NCBI RefSeq assembly: GCF_007341385.1
Contig: NZ_VJYD01000006.1
Coordinates: forward strand, 124,001-188,000
Length of the DNA: 64,000 nucleotides
From: Flavobacterium daemonense
GTDB taxonomy: Bacteria > Bacteroidota > Bacteroidia > Flavobacteriales > Flavobacteriaceae
Direction: 5' to 3'
A program made the translations under genes and the position numbers. Below the pieces are notes generated by a model. It searched no databases. It saw only the letters and a list, made by a program, of their open reading frames with translations, and was not told the origin of the DNA. This document shows positions 8,629-17,452 of the stretch, piece by piece. Position 1 is the first letter of the stretch. Every line of letters starts with the position of its first letter.

Positions 8629-9543
8629 ATGCCAAAAGAAAACGTTTCGGTTTTGCTGCAAAAATACCTGTGTGCAGCGCTTTTTTTAGTTACTGTTTTA
8701 AGTTATAGTCAAGATTTGGAACCCAGAGTTTATGCCAATGTACCAACAAAACTAAACGTTGTTGCGGCTGGCTATGTTTTTATGAACGGAAATGTTCTGA
8801 CGGATCCCGCTTTGCCAATTAAGGACTTTACACTTCAAAGTCATAATATGGCTGTAAATTACATTAGGACCTTTGGCTTGTCAAACAAACTTGCTCGTAT
8901 TCAAGTGGCATTGCCATTTACCTTTATGGATGGATCTGCGACGATCAGTGATCAGTTGGTTACAGGTTCCAGAACTGGTTTTGCAGATATGAAAGTCAGA
9001 TTCGGAATCAATTTATTGGGTTCTCCGGCACTTGACAAATCTGAATTTAGAAAATTTGAGCAGAAAACTATCTTGGGGGTGAGTTTGGTGACTTCAGTTC
9101 CAACGGGAAGATATTATCCAGATAAACAAGTAAATATCGGTACTAATCGTTGGGCTTTTAAACCTGAAATTGGTGTGTCGAAACGCTTTGCGCATGTATA
9201 TGCCGAAGCGTACGGAGGCGTATGGTTTTACACCAACAATAATGATTATTTAGGAAAAAAATTAGAACAAAAACCTACCTATAGTCTTCAAGCTCATGCG
9301 AGTTATTATTTTAAAAATCAAATGTGGATTGGAGCCAATACAAATTGGTTTTTTGGAGGAAGAACCGTAACAAACGGAGTTTCAGACGATAGCCAGATTG
9401 ACAACTGGCGAGTAGGAGCAACTTTTTCAACCCCAATTGCGAAAGGACAATCATTGCGATTTCAGTATCATGTGGGTGCCTACACCAATAATGGCTTGAA
9501 TTATTATGCTTTATCTGCAGTTTATCAGTATTCGTTTTTTTAA
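8629..9543 (+). CDS. Outer-membrane beta-barrel, Phenol_MetA_deg/transporter-like
   Basis: 304 residues. The long signal peptide ends near LSYSQ. The mature protein is a series of amphipathic strands ending in YQYSFF, a C-terminal aromatic typical of outer-membrane barrels. The pattern with VNYIRTFGLSNKLARIQVALPF and GFADMKVRFGINL matches the MetA-pathway-of-phenol-degradation family, whose members are often annotated only as transporters. The substrate cannot be told from sequence. It is in line with the two genes before it (gaps under 50 bases). Confidence 0.65.
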   Translation: MPKENVSVLLQKYLCAALFLVTVLSYSQDLEPRVYANVPTKLNVVAAGYVFMNGNVLTDPALPIKDFTLQSHNMAVNYIRTFGLSNKLARIQVALPFTFMDGSATISDQLVTGSRTGFADMKVRFGINLLGSPALDKSEFRKFEQKTILGVSLVTSVPTGRYYPDKQVNIGTNRWAFKPEIGVSKRFAHVYAEAYGGVWFYTNNNDYLGKKLEQKPTYSLQAHASYYFKNQMWIGANTNWFFGGRTVTNGVSDDSQIDNWRVGATFSTPIAKGQSLRFQYHVGAYTNNGLNYYALSAVYQYSFF

Positions 9544-9623
9544 GGGAAAAAGTGTGTAATGTGTTTAAAATCAGTAAATTTAGAATACGTAATTAAATAG
9601 AAACAATTTTAAAATCTAAAACT

Positions 9624-10109
9624 ATGAAAAAGTTAAGTCTTATTTTTATTGTCCTTATTGCCGCGTTTTCAGCAAATGCCCAATCATCATATAAGGAAGA
9701 TGTAGAGGTTCTTCAAAGTCTTTATGGAAAATCGAAAAGTGATTTAGTAAAACAATACATGAACTTGTCTGATGCGCAAGCTGTTGCTTTTACAAAAGTG
9801 TATGATGATTATGAAACACAACGAAAAGCTTTGGGACAAACAAAGTTTCAGCTTATTAATGATTATGCTGCCAATTATTCGACTTTAACAGAGGCCAAAG
9901 CAGATGAATTAGCAAAAGGAACACTAAAAAATCACATTGCCTATGAGAAATTATATGAGAAAACATATAATCAGGCAAAAAAGGCAATTGGAGCTATAAA
10001 TGCGGCTAAATTTATTCAGCTTGAGGTTTATCTTCAAACGATTATCAGAAGTGAAATTTTAGAAGCTATTCCGTTTATTGGAGAATTAGATAAGACGAAA
10101 GTTCAGTAA
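9624..10109 (+). CDS. Secreted all-helical protein of unknown function
   Basis: 161 residues. The signal peptide MKKLSLIFIVLIAAFSANA ends at AQS. The mature chain is nearly all helical and charged, with repeated Lys/Glu/Gln heptads, resembling the small periplasmic helical proteins (Spy/CpxP-like) found beside envelope genes. I recognise no family with certainty. It ends just before a strong bidirectional terminator. Confidence 0.6.
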   Translation: MKKLSLIFIVLIAAFSANAQSSYKEDVEVLQSLYGKSKSDLVKQYMNLSDAQAVAFTKVYDDYETQRKALGQTKFQLINDYAANYSTLTEAKADELAKGTLKNHIAYEKLYEKTYNQAKKAIGAINAAKFIQLEVYLQTIIRSEILEAIPFIGELDKTKVQ

Positions 10110-10126
10110 ACTTTTTCCATAAAAAG

Positions 10127-10164
10127 AAAACGGCAATAGTTATTAGACTATTGCCGTTTTTTTA
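10127..10164. terminator. Bidirectional intrinsic terminator
   Basis: A perfect stem, CGGCAATAGT (10131-10140) with ACTATTGCCG (10147-10156), is extended by A/T pairs on both sides. It lies between convergent genes and has a T run in each direction. Confidence 0.9.
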
Positions 10165-12666
10165 TGGCTTTTGTTTTTTCTCAAAGTCCGTATTCGTCGT
10201 TTGTATTATATGAATATCCTGCTGCGGTAAAGGAATTTCAATATTATTTTCTCTAAATATTTTATCAATAGCAATAATTAAATCGCTCTTTACATCGCTT
10301 GCATCGCCAATGTTGTTGACCCAATATTTTACGACAACATCTATAGAACTTGCTTTAAATTCTGTAATCCAAATTATAGGTTCAGGAGTTTGCAAAACCA
10401 GCGGATGACTATCTAGAATTTCATGAAGTAAATCTTTGACTTTTTCTAAATTGGTTCCGTAAGCAACTCCAATTGCGATATCAGTTCGTTTTTTATAGTT
10501 GGATAATGTCCAGTTGGTTAGATGTTGGCTCAATAAATCTCCATTCGGAATAATAACATCAGCGCCATCAAAAGTCGCTACAACACTGCTTCTAATTCCA
10601 ATAGATTTCATTTTAACGGTTTGTCCGCCTACCTCGATAGTGTCATTTATATTGACCGGTTTTTCAAAAGCAATAATAAGTCCGCTGACTAAATTGTTTA
10701 CTAAAGTCTGGAGACCAAACCCAATTCCAACTCCCAAAGCACTGATAATAATCGTCAGACGATCAACGGGAATTCCGGCAGATATAAACGCAAGACTGAT
10801 TCCAATACTGAAAATGGCGATTTGAACCAGAAGAATCCAGCTGCCAAATTTATTTTTCTGGTTGGAATCAGTTGAATTGGATGAACTGTTCGTTAAAAAA
10901 GAAACAATTTTTGCAATTAGGACCGAAGTTATTATGATGAAAAAGAAAATGATAATACTTTGGTACGAGTAATTTATTGCCCCAATAGTTCTTTGTTCAT
11001 TAAAAAAGCCAATTATCGGATCTATTATGGCATGAAAAAAATAGGAATTTTTCACAATCGAAATGAACCAGCCCATTATAAATAATGTGTTGACTATTGG
11101 ACTGTAATGTATGGTTTCTAGTTCGTTTGCTTCCAAAAGTTTTCCTTCATTCGATTCTTTTAAAAAATTCGAATATCGAATAATGTCTAGAATCAAACGA
11201 TAGGTATTTGTAAAAAGATAATACATTAGAATAGTGATGATTCCGTTGATCATCAATAGTTTGCCTAAATTATAATTGTTGTCAAATAAGATGAAAAATA
11301 TTGAACCTAGTTCTAAGATAATCATCACAATAAGGCTGTATCTAAAAAAAGGATTCAGAATTTCTTGGTTCTTTTTTAAATTGTAAATGCTGAATAGTGC
11401 CGAAGCAGCGGCAATAAATAATATGAAATATACTTCGGTGACAGAATGAATCAAAATATTGTTGTCATTTAAACCAAGAAGAATCAGGAGCACATAAATT
11501 TTCCACACCCATTTTTCTTTTTTGCAAAAATGCTCCTTGTTTACAATCGTTAATGCAATCGCTGATATTAGCCAGACTAACGATGTAAAAGCAAATGGAG
11601 GAAAAATAAACAGAAAATTAAAAACGGTAAAGGAAACTAATATCGCGCAGCTGACCGGATGAACGAAAATTTGTTTTGATAAATTTATAGAATGGTATAA
11701 ATCTTCTTTGATGTATTTATTTTTTAAAAACAACAGATAGATTATTAAACATAAAGTTGCCAAAAGCATTAAAATAATGGCATTAAAGTGGTTAGTGATA
11801 AAAAACAGCAGAATGATCAATACTTTCGTCAGCGAATAAAAGAAGGCTCCAATAAAAGAATTTCTGCCGTCACTTGTATTAAAAATTTCGCCATCAGAAT
11901 TAAGAAGGTTTTGAAATTCATTTTTTCGGATATTATCGGTTTCTATAATATCATTTTGAAGGTCAAATTTAAATCGGCTTCCTATAATTTGAAGTTTGCT
12001 AATGCTGTCTAACGCATCTTTAAATCGTTTGTTGAGTTGTGAAACATCCGAATTCATCTGCGAATATCTTTCGTAGTACAAGGTTTTTCTAAGCGAATCT
12101 TTTGGTAGCGTAAAAAGCGCTTTTTTAATGGATAAAGAGTCAATTATGCCTTGCATTTGACTCAATTCTAGTCGGTTCTTGTTGATTTTTGCAAGCTGAA
12201 TTTCTACTCGGGTTTGCAGTTCTTTCAGCATTATTGAGGTTACGGTAATGTTTCGGAGCGTTTGAAAATCATTTTTGTTTTTGATGATCCCGTCAATTGC
12301 CGTTTTTTTCAGTTTGATGACATAGTCTAATTCTGAAGTAAAACCTTTATAATCGATTCCGGTTTTTAAGGTAAGATCTGCTTTTTGAATGTTTTTTGAA
12401 ATGGCATCAAACAATTCGGCACGTTCTCGGCTTATCTGATTTTCTTTAAAAAGCGTATTGCTTTTTTCTTCGTCCTCTTTTAAAAGATTTTCAATTTTAT
12501 TGTTTTGCGTATTTTTTTTGTCCGTTTTAGTAGAATCGGCCAAAGAAATTTTTTGCGAATAAATGACAGAAATCTGAAAAAAAATAAAAAACAAGAAAAT
12601 AAACGTTTTTGAAAGTTTAGCACTTTTATAAATACGAATATTTGGTAAAATATTATAAAATGCCAT
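10162..12666 (-). CDS. Mechanosensitive ion channel, MscS family, long form
   Basis: 834 residues, much longer than E. coli MscS (286). An N-terminal signal-like helix precedes a helical, coiled-coil-prone periplasmic region (about 50-230). About ten hydrophobic segments follow between roughly 260 and 630. The MscS core is near 635-665 (GVGIGFGLQTLVNNLVSG, the Gly/Ala-rich pore helix), followed by AFEKPVNINDTIEVGG and the beta domain with VIIPNGDLL. The C-terminal alpha/beta domain ends in an IPLPQQDIHI motif typical of the family. It opens under membrane tension to release solutes during osmotic downshock. A CAAAAATA at 12692-12699 could be its -7 box on the minus strand. Confidence 0.88.
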   Translation of the reverse strand: MAFYNILPNIRIYKSAKLSKTFIFLFFIFFQISVIYSQKISLADSTKTDKKNTQNNKIENLLKEDEEKSNTLFKENQISRERAELFDAISKNIQKADLTLKTGIDYKGFTSELDYVIKLKKTAIDGIIKNKNDFQTLRNITVTSIMLKELQTRVEIQLAKINKNRLELSQMQGIIDSLSIKKALFTLPKDSLRKTLYYERYSQMNSDVSQLNKRFKDALDSISKLQIIGSRFKFDLQNDIIETDNIRKNEFQNLLNSDGEIFNTSDGRNSFIGAFFYSLTKVLIILLFFITNHFNAIILMLLATLCLIIYLLFLKNKYIKEDLYHSINLSKQIFVHPVSCAILVSFTVFNFLFIFPPFAFTSLVWLISAIALTIVNKEHFCKKEKWVWKIYVLLILLGLNDNNILIHSVTEVYFILFIAAASALFSIYNLKKNQEILNPFFRYSLIVMIILELGSIFFILFDNNYNLGKLLMINGIITILMYYLFTNTYRLILDIIRYSNFLKESNEGKLLEANELETIHYSPIVNTLFIMGWFISIVKNSYFFHAIIDPIIGFFNEQRTIGAINYSYQSIIIFFFIIITSVLIAKIVSFLTNSSSNSTDSNQKNKFGSWILLVQIAIFSIGISLAFISAGIPVDRLTIIISALGVGIGFGLQTLVNNLVSGLIIAFEKPVNINDTIEVGGQTVKMKSIGIRSSVVATFDGADVIIPNGDLLSQHLTNWTLSNYKKRTDIAIGVAYGTNLEKVKDLLHEILDSHPLVLQTPEPIIWITEFKASSIDVVVKYWVNNIGDASDVKSDLIIAIDKIFRENNIEIPLPQQDIHIIQTTNTDFEKKQKP

Positions 12667-12709
12667 AACAGTTTGTTTTTGAGAAGTATATCAAAAATAC
12701 TACAAAAAA

Positions 12710-12740
12710 AATAACCTGAAAAATCTTTTTTCAGGTTACT
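12710..12740 (-). terminator. Intrinsic terminator of the chitinase-like gene
   Basis: TAACCTGAAAAA (12712-12723) pairs with TTTTTCAGGTTA, and the minus strand continues with eight T. It begins a few bases after the stop codon at 12753. Confidence 0.75.
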
Positions 12741-12752
12741 CTTTAAGCTTGA

Positions 12753-13844
12753 TTATTTGTTTTTGACTTCGTAAATCGCATTTACCATTCCGTCTCGCGG
12801 TGAATCGAGAACAAGTTCCCAAAACATAATGCCGCCTAGTTTTTTGGCTTTCGCATATTCCGTTTTTGCTCTTATAGAAGTAAGATCGTCTCCAGTTGCA
12901 AAAGTTTTTTCTTTTTCGTTGTACCAATATGGGGCTTTTGCTTTATCATCCCAAAAATATTTCCAACCATTAGCTTCGGTATAAACATTTGAAAAGCTTT
13001 TAAAGTCGGTTCCCTGAATATGTTCTCCGGCTTGATAAAGACCATTGTTTATGTTTTCAACATTTTTCCATGTTCTGGTATAAAAAGCACCGCCAATAAT
13101 CAATTTTTCAGACGGAACTCCTTGTTTCAATAAAAAAGTAACCGCTCTGTCTGTTGATTCTTCTTTCGGATTTGTGCTGTATAATGGCGTATGATGTCCT
13201 GTAACTTTAGAATATCCATTAACCAAATCATAACTCATGATATTGATTCGATTTACCAATGGCGAAACGGCTTTCCAATCGATTGATTCATCCAGATATT
13301 TCTGAAATCCTCCGGCAGCAAAACTCAATTCGTATTTTTTTCCTAAAGTTGAACGAAGAATTTTTAGCAATTCGGTAAAATTAGGTTTATCAACTGCTTG
13401 ATATAAATGTCCTGGAAGTCCTTCAATTGCTGGATATTCCCAATCTAAATCTAGTCCGTCAACTTTAAAATAGTTGCTGACTTCCTTTACTGATTTTGCA
13501 AATTTCAATCTTCCTTCAGCCGTAGAAAAAGCAGCTGAACAAGGTTCGCAGCCACCCCAACCGCCAAGTGACAAAATAATTTTTAGCTGCGGATTATTTG
13601 CTTTAAGCGAAACCAAATGTTTTATTGTTAGAGAATCTTTAGGAGAATCGACACTTAGTTTTCCATCTTTTAAATGGCAAAAACTAAAAATAATCTGGTT
13701 TAGTTTATTGACTTCATATTCGTCAATTAATTTGGAATCTCCCGTGTAATAGGCGATGATGTCCAGTTTTTTATTTTTCTGAGCAAAAGTTGATGTGGAT
13801 AAAATACAGAGAAATAAAAATGCAATTAGGTTAATTTGTTTCAT
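12753..13844 (-). CDS. Glycoside hydrolase family 18 (chitinase-like)
   Basis: 363 residues with a signal peptide (to FAQ22). The GH18 catalytic signature DGLDLDWE is at residues 129-136, with Glu136 as proton donor. SLGGWGG (about 92-98) is the upstream SxGG motif, and MSYDL and MFWELVLDSP mark later barrel strands. These enzymes cleave beta-1,4-GlcNAc linkages by substrate-assisted catalysis. No binding module is present, and the exact substrate (chitin, chitodextrin or N-glycan) cannot be told. The gene stands alone between a terminator and a repeat element. Confidence 0.88.
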   Translation of the reverse strand: MKQINLIAFLFLCILSTSTFAQKNKKLDIIAYYTGDSKLIDEYEVNKLNQIIFSFCHLKDGKLSVDSPKDSLTIKHLVSLKANNPQLKIILSLGGWGGCEPCSAAFSTAEGRLKFAKSVKEVSNYFKVDGLDLDWEYPAIEGLPGHLYQAVDKPNFTELLKILRSTLGKKYELSFAAGGFQKYLDESIDWKAVSPLVNRINIMSYDLVNGYSKVTGHHTPLYSTNPKEESTDRAVTFLLKQGVPSEKLIIGGAFYTRTWKNVENINNGLYQAGEHIQGTDFKSFSNVYTEANGWKYFWDDKAKAPYWYNEKEKTFATGDDLTSIRAKTEYAKAKKLGGIMFWELVLDSPRDGMVNAIYEVKNK

Positions 13845-13889
13845 TTTTTATTTTTTGAAGTTTTTAGAATGTTAAATATAAAATGATTA

Positions 13890-14029
13890 AACCATATAAG
13901 CAATATAAGTTCATTTTAGATTGGGACTATATTAGTAAATAAACTTTGTCAAAGTTCAAAACTTTGACAAAGTTGGTAGGTGCAGCTAAACACATTCCTT
14001 TTAAATGAACTTATATTACTTATATGGTT
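13890..14029. repeat. MITE-like element with long terminal inverted repeats (copy A)
   Basis: 140 bases. The ends are imperfect inverted repeats of about 28 bases, beginning AACCATATAAGCAATATAAG and ending with its approximate reverse complement. The core has a perfect palindrome, AACTTTGTCAAAGTT (13942-13956) with its complement (13960-13974). The same outer ends bound a longer copy at 41272-41539 that has a different core. No coding capacity. Confidence 0.7.
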
Positions 14030-14040
14030 CAAAAAAAACA

Positions 14041-14080
14041 AAAAAATAAGCCCGCGCAGTTTCGGACTTGCGCGGGCTTA
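14041..14080 (-). terminator. Intrinsic terminator of the fad operon
   Basis: TAAGCCCGCGCA (14047-14058) and TGCGCGGGCTTA (14069-14080) form a perfect 12-bp stem. On the minus strand it is followed by seven T after one A. It lies 31 bases after the fadE-like stop codon. Confidence 0.9.
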
Positions 14081-14111
14081 AACAAATTAAAAGCTAAAAA
14101 CTATTGTGATA

Positions 14112-15917
14112 TTAGAAGCAGTAAGTATCTTCTGCTACTAATTTTGCTGCGATTTTTTCTCTTAATGCGACAACGTTTGGCAAGTTTGTGTATTTTGTAA
14201 AACGTTTTAATCCCATTAACATCATACGTTGTTCGTCACCTTCAGCGAAAGAAGCGATTCCTTCTTTTCCTCTTAAGTTTACGATATCAACTGCTTTGTA
14301 TAAGTATAATTTTGCCATAGCAATTTGCTCCTGAACTTTATCTTCGCCTTGTGCTTTTGCTAATTTTTCAGTTCTCAAAATTGTACTTTCAGCCATGTAG
14401 ATTTCGATCAAGATATCAGAAGCTGCCATTAATAATTGTTGGTGAGCATCTAATTCTGGACCATATTTTTGAACAGCGCTTCCTGCAACCATCAAGAAAA
14501 CTTTCTTAAGGTTTGCGATAATTCCTTTTTCTTCAGAGAATAATTCAGAGAAATCTGGAGTATCAAAAGATGGAATTCCCATTAATTCTTCTTGAACTTT
14601 CATTGCTGGTCCAAGTAAATCAACGTGACCTTTCATTGCTTTTTTGATCAACATACCAACCGAAAGCATTCTGTTGATTTCGTTTGTTCCTTCGTAAATA
14701 CGAGCGATACGAGCATCTCTCCAAGCACTTTCCATTGGAGTATCTTCAGAGAATCCCATTCCACCAAAAATTTGAATTCCTTCGTCAGAACAAGATTGAA
14801 CGTCTTCAGAAACAGCTACTTTTAAGATAGAACACTCGATAGCATATTCTTCAACACCTTTCAATTCAGCTTCTTGATGAGAAGTTCCTTCTGCTTCACG
14901 AGCGGCGATTCTGTCTTCGATATCTTTTGCAGCACGGTAAGATGCACTTTCTCCAGCATAAGCATTAGTTGCCATTTCAGCTAATTTAGCGCGGATCGCT
15001 CCAAAAGATGAAATAGAAGTATTGAACTGAATTCTTTCGTTAGCATATTTTACAGCTCCAGAAGTAACTCTTCTTTGAGCATCAAGACATGCTGCAGCCA
15101 ATTTAATACGACCAACGTTCAAAGCATTCATTGCAATTTTGAAACCGTTTCCTCTTTCAGATAACATGTTTTCAACAGGAACTTTTGTTTCGTTGAAGAA
15201 AACCTGACGCGTAGATGAAGCACGGATTCCTAATTTATGCTCTTCTTCATTCATAGAAATTCCATTTGAAGGATCGTTTTCTACGATGAAACCTGTAATG
15301 TTTTTATCATCTCCAATACGAGCAAAAACAATGAAAACGCTGCAGAAACCTGCATTCGAAATCCACATTTTTTGCCCTGTGATAGAGTAGTATTTTCCAT
15401 CTTCAGATAAAACCGCTTTTGTTTTTCCTGAGTTAGCATCAGATCCTGCGCCTGGTTCAGTTAAGCAATAAGCTCCAAACCATTCTCCAGAAGCCAATAA
15501 TGGAACGTATTTTTTCTTTTGTTCTTCAGTACCGTAAAGAGTAATTGGCATAGTTCCAATTCCTGTGTGTGCACCAAAAGCAGTTGAGAACGAACCTGTT
15601 GCTCCAGAAATGTAGTCACAAACTAACATTGTAGATACAAATCCCATTCCTAATCCGCCGTATTCTTCTGGAACTGCAACTCCAAGAAGTCCTAGTTCAC
15701 CAGCTTTACGCATAGATGATTCTGTATAAGCGTAATCTTTTTTCTCAAAACGATCTTTATGCGCCCATAATTCTTTGTCAACGAACTCTTTTACAGAGTC
15801 ACGCATCATTAACTGCTCTTCAGAGAAATCTTCTGGTGTGAAGATATCCTCGCATTTTGTTTCTTTTACTAAAAACTGACCACCACGAGTCACGTTTTTT
15901 TGAATTGTATCTGCCAT
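14112..15917 (-). CDS. fadE: Acyl-CoA dehydrogenase (FadE type)
   Basis: 601 residues. It introduces the trans-2 double bond in fatty acyl-CoA, using FAD. N-terminal helical domain, then the signature CLTEPGAGSDA near residue 150, AFGAHTGIG, the FAD/CoA contact region RASSTRQVFF, and YEGTNEINR near 409 carrying the catalytic Glu. The extra C-terminal helical domain of about 170 residues matches the longer VLCAD/FadE class rather than the 380-residue short type. It is the last gene of the operon, after the thiolase gene, and its own terminator follows. Confidence 0.9.
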   Translation of the reverse strand: MADTIQKNVTRGGQFLVKETKCEDIFTPEDFSEEQLMMRDSVKEFVDKELWAHKDRFEKKDYAYTESSMRKAGELGLLGVAVPEEYGGLGMGFVSTMLVCDYISGATGSFSTAFGAHTGIGTMPITLYGTEEQKKKYVPLLASGEWFGAYCLTEPGAGSDANSGKTKAVLSEDGKYYSITGQKMWISNAGFCSVFIVFARIGDDKNITGFIVENDPSNGISMNEEEHKLGIRASSTRQVFFNETKVPVENMLSERGNGFKIAMNALNVGRIKLAAACLDAQRRVTSGAVKYANERIQFNTSISSFGAIRAKLAEMATNAYAGESASYRAAKDIEDRIAAREAEGTSHQEAELKGVEEYAIECSILKVAVSEDVQSCSDEGIQIFGGMGFSEDTPMESAWRDARIARIYEGTNEINRMLSVGMLIKKAMKGHVDLLGPAMKVQEELMGIPSFDTPDFSELFSEEKGIIANLKKVFLMVAGSAVQKYGPELDAHQQLLMAASDILIEIYMAESTILRTEKLAKAQGEDKVQEQIAMAKLYLYKAVDIVNLRGKEGIASFAEGDEQRMMLMGLKRFTKYTNLPNVVALREKIAAKLVAEDTYCF

Positions 15918-15980
15918 TGCTAATGTTTTTTTGTATGTTTTTTATTTTATAACCTTTTATGATTTAGTATTTCCGGCTTT

Positions 15981-16141
15981 TTTGTCATTCCGAGGAACGA
16001 GGAATCTCCGCGACGATTATCCGCATAGTTTGTCAATCGTTGTCGAGTTACTTGCGGAGATTCCTCGTTCCTCGGAATGACAAACTAGATGGTTACTTTG
16101 TCGAATTACTAGTGTGATTTCTCCTTCCTCGAAATGACAAA
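15981..16141. repeat. Palindromic intergenic repeat, GTCATTTCGACGAAGG-type family
   Basis: Perfect 31-base inverted arms (15981-16011 and 16054-16084) start with TTTGTCATTCCGAGGAACGA. A second, related right-hand end, finishing at TTCCTCGAAATGACAAACTG, follows directly, so this looks like one full element plus an added half. Relatives are at 25613, 32460, 36731 and 57538. It splits the fadA and fadE genes by 255 bases. Confidence 0.75.
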
Positions 16142-16172
16142 CTGAACGTATACTTTACTTAATGATGCTTTC

Positions 16173-17354
16173 TTATAATACCTCGTAAATACCAGCGCTT
16201 CCTTGCCCAGTTCCCACACACATAGAAACGATTCCGTATTTATTACCTCTGCGTTTCATCTCGTCGAATAACTGAACAGAAAGTTTAGCACCTGTACATC
16301 CTAGAGGGTGACCTAAAGCGATTGCTCCACCGTTTACGTTTACGATTTCTGGGTTAATGTTCAATTCGCGAGTAACTGCTAAAGCTTGTGAAGCGAAAGC
16401 CTCGTTTAATTCAATTAACTCAATATCGTTTAATGTTAATCCCGCTTGTTTCAACGCTTTCGGAATTGCTTTTACAGGACCAATACCCATAATTCTTGGC
16501 TCAACACCAGATGAAGCGAAATTTACTAATCTGGCAATTGGCTCAAGATTTAATTCTTTAACCATGTCCTCACTCATGATTAAAACGAATGCTGCACCGT
16601 CGCTCATTTGAGAAGAGTTACCAGCCGTTACACTTCCATCAGCAGCAAAAACGGGTCTTAAACCTGCTAAAGCTTCTTTAGAAGTTCCAGCTCTTGGTCC
16701 TTCGTCTTTATTTACAACGTATGATTTTGTTTCTTTTTTACCATTTTCATTGATGAAAGTCTGCTCAACAGTAATCGGAACGATTTGTTTGTCAAATTTC
16801 CCTTCTGCTTGCGCTTTCAAAGCTTTCATGTGAGAGTTGTACGCAAACTCATCCTGATCTTCTCTTGAGATTTTGTATTGGTTCGCAACCGCTTCAGCAG
16901 TCAAACCCATTCCCCAGTAGTAATCTTCGTGACCTGCAGCTGCAACTTTATAATCCGGAGTTGGTTTGTAACCTCCCATCGGAATAAAACTCATACTTTC
17001 TGCACCACCAGCAATGATACAATCTGCCATTCCTGATTGGATTTTAGCAGTCGCCATTCCGATAGTTTCTAATCCAGACGCACAGTAACGGTTTACTGTA
17101 ACTCCAGGAACATCTTCAACTTTTAATCCCATTAAAGAGATCAAACGTCCAACGTTAAGACCTTGTTCCGCCTCTGGCATGGCATTTCCTACCATAACGT
17201 CGTCGATGCGTTTTTTATCGAAATTAGGCAGTTCGTCCATCATAAACTGAATGGTTTCTGCAGCTAATTCATCAGGTCTTTTAAATCTAAAAACACCTTT
17301 TGGAGCTTTTCCAACTGCTGTTCTATATGCTTTTACTATATATGCTGTTTTCAT
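16173..17354 (-). CDS. fadA: Acetyl-CoA acyltransferase (3-ketoacyl-CoA thiolase)
   Basis: 393 residues. It performs thiolytic cleavage of 3-ketoacyl-CoA in beta-oxidation. The nucleophile is Cys91 in NRYCASGLETI. The C-terminal His motif GHPLGCTGAK (about 352-361) and the second catalytic Cys in SMCVGTGQGSAG (about 383) are present. A GGGQG motif is more usual there; the GTGQG form is a minor variant. It sits between the fadN and fadE genes and probably forms the trifunctional complex with the upstream protein. Confidence 0.92.
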   Translation of the reverse strand: MKTAYIVKAYRTAVGKAPKGVFRFKRPDELAAETIQFMMDELPNFDKKRIDDVMVGNAMPEAEQGLNVGRLISLMGLKVEDVPGVTVNRYCASGLETIGMATAKIQSGMADCIIAGGAESMSFIPMGGYKPTPDYKVAAAGHEDYYWGMGLTAEAVANQYKISREDQDEFAYNSHMKALKAQAEGKFDKQIVPITVEQTFINENGKKETKSYVVNKDEGPRAGTSKEALAGLRPVFAADGSVTAGNSSQMSDGAAFVLIMSEDMVKELNLEPIARLVNFASSGVEPRIMGIGPVKAIPKALKQAGLTLNDIELIELNEAFASQALAVTRELNINPEIVNVNGGAIALGHPLGCTGAKLSVQLFDEMKRRGNKYGIVSMCVGTGQGSAGIYEVL

Positions 17355-17452
17355 TTGTTTTTGTTTTTTTAAGATTTATTAGAAGAAAGAGGCAAGAGAA
17401 AAGACAAAACTTTGTTTTGAAGTCTTGTTTCTTGCTTCTTTCATCTTATTCT

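Noticed and set aside
13942..13974. Terminator of the chitinase-like gene
   Set aside because: It is upstream of that gene (minus strand) and is the core of a repeat element.
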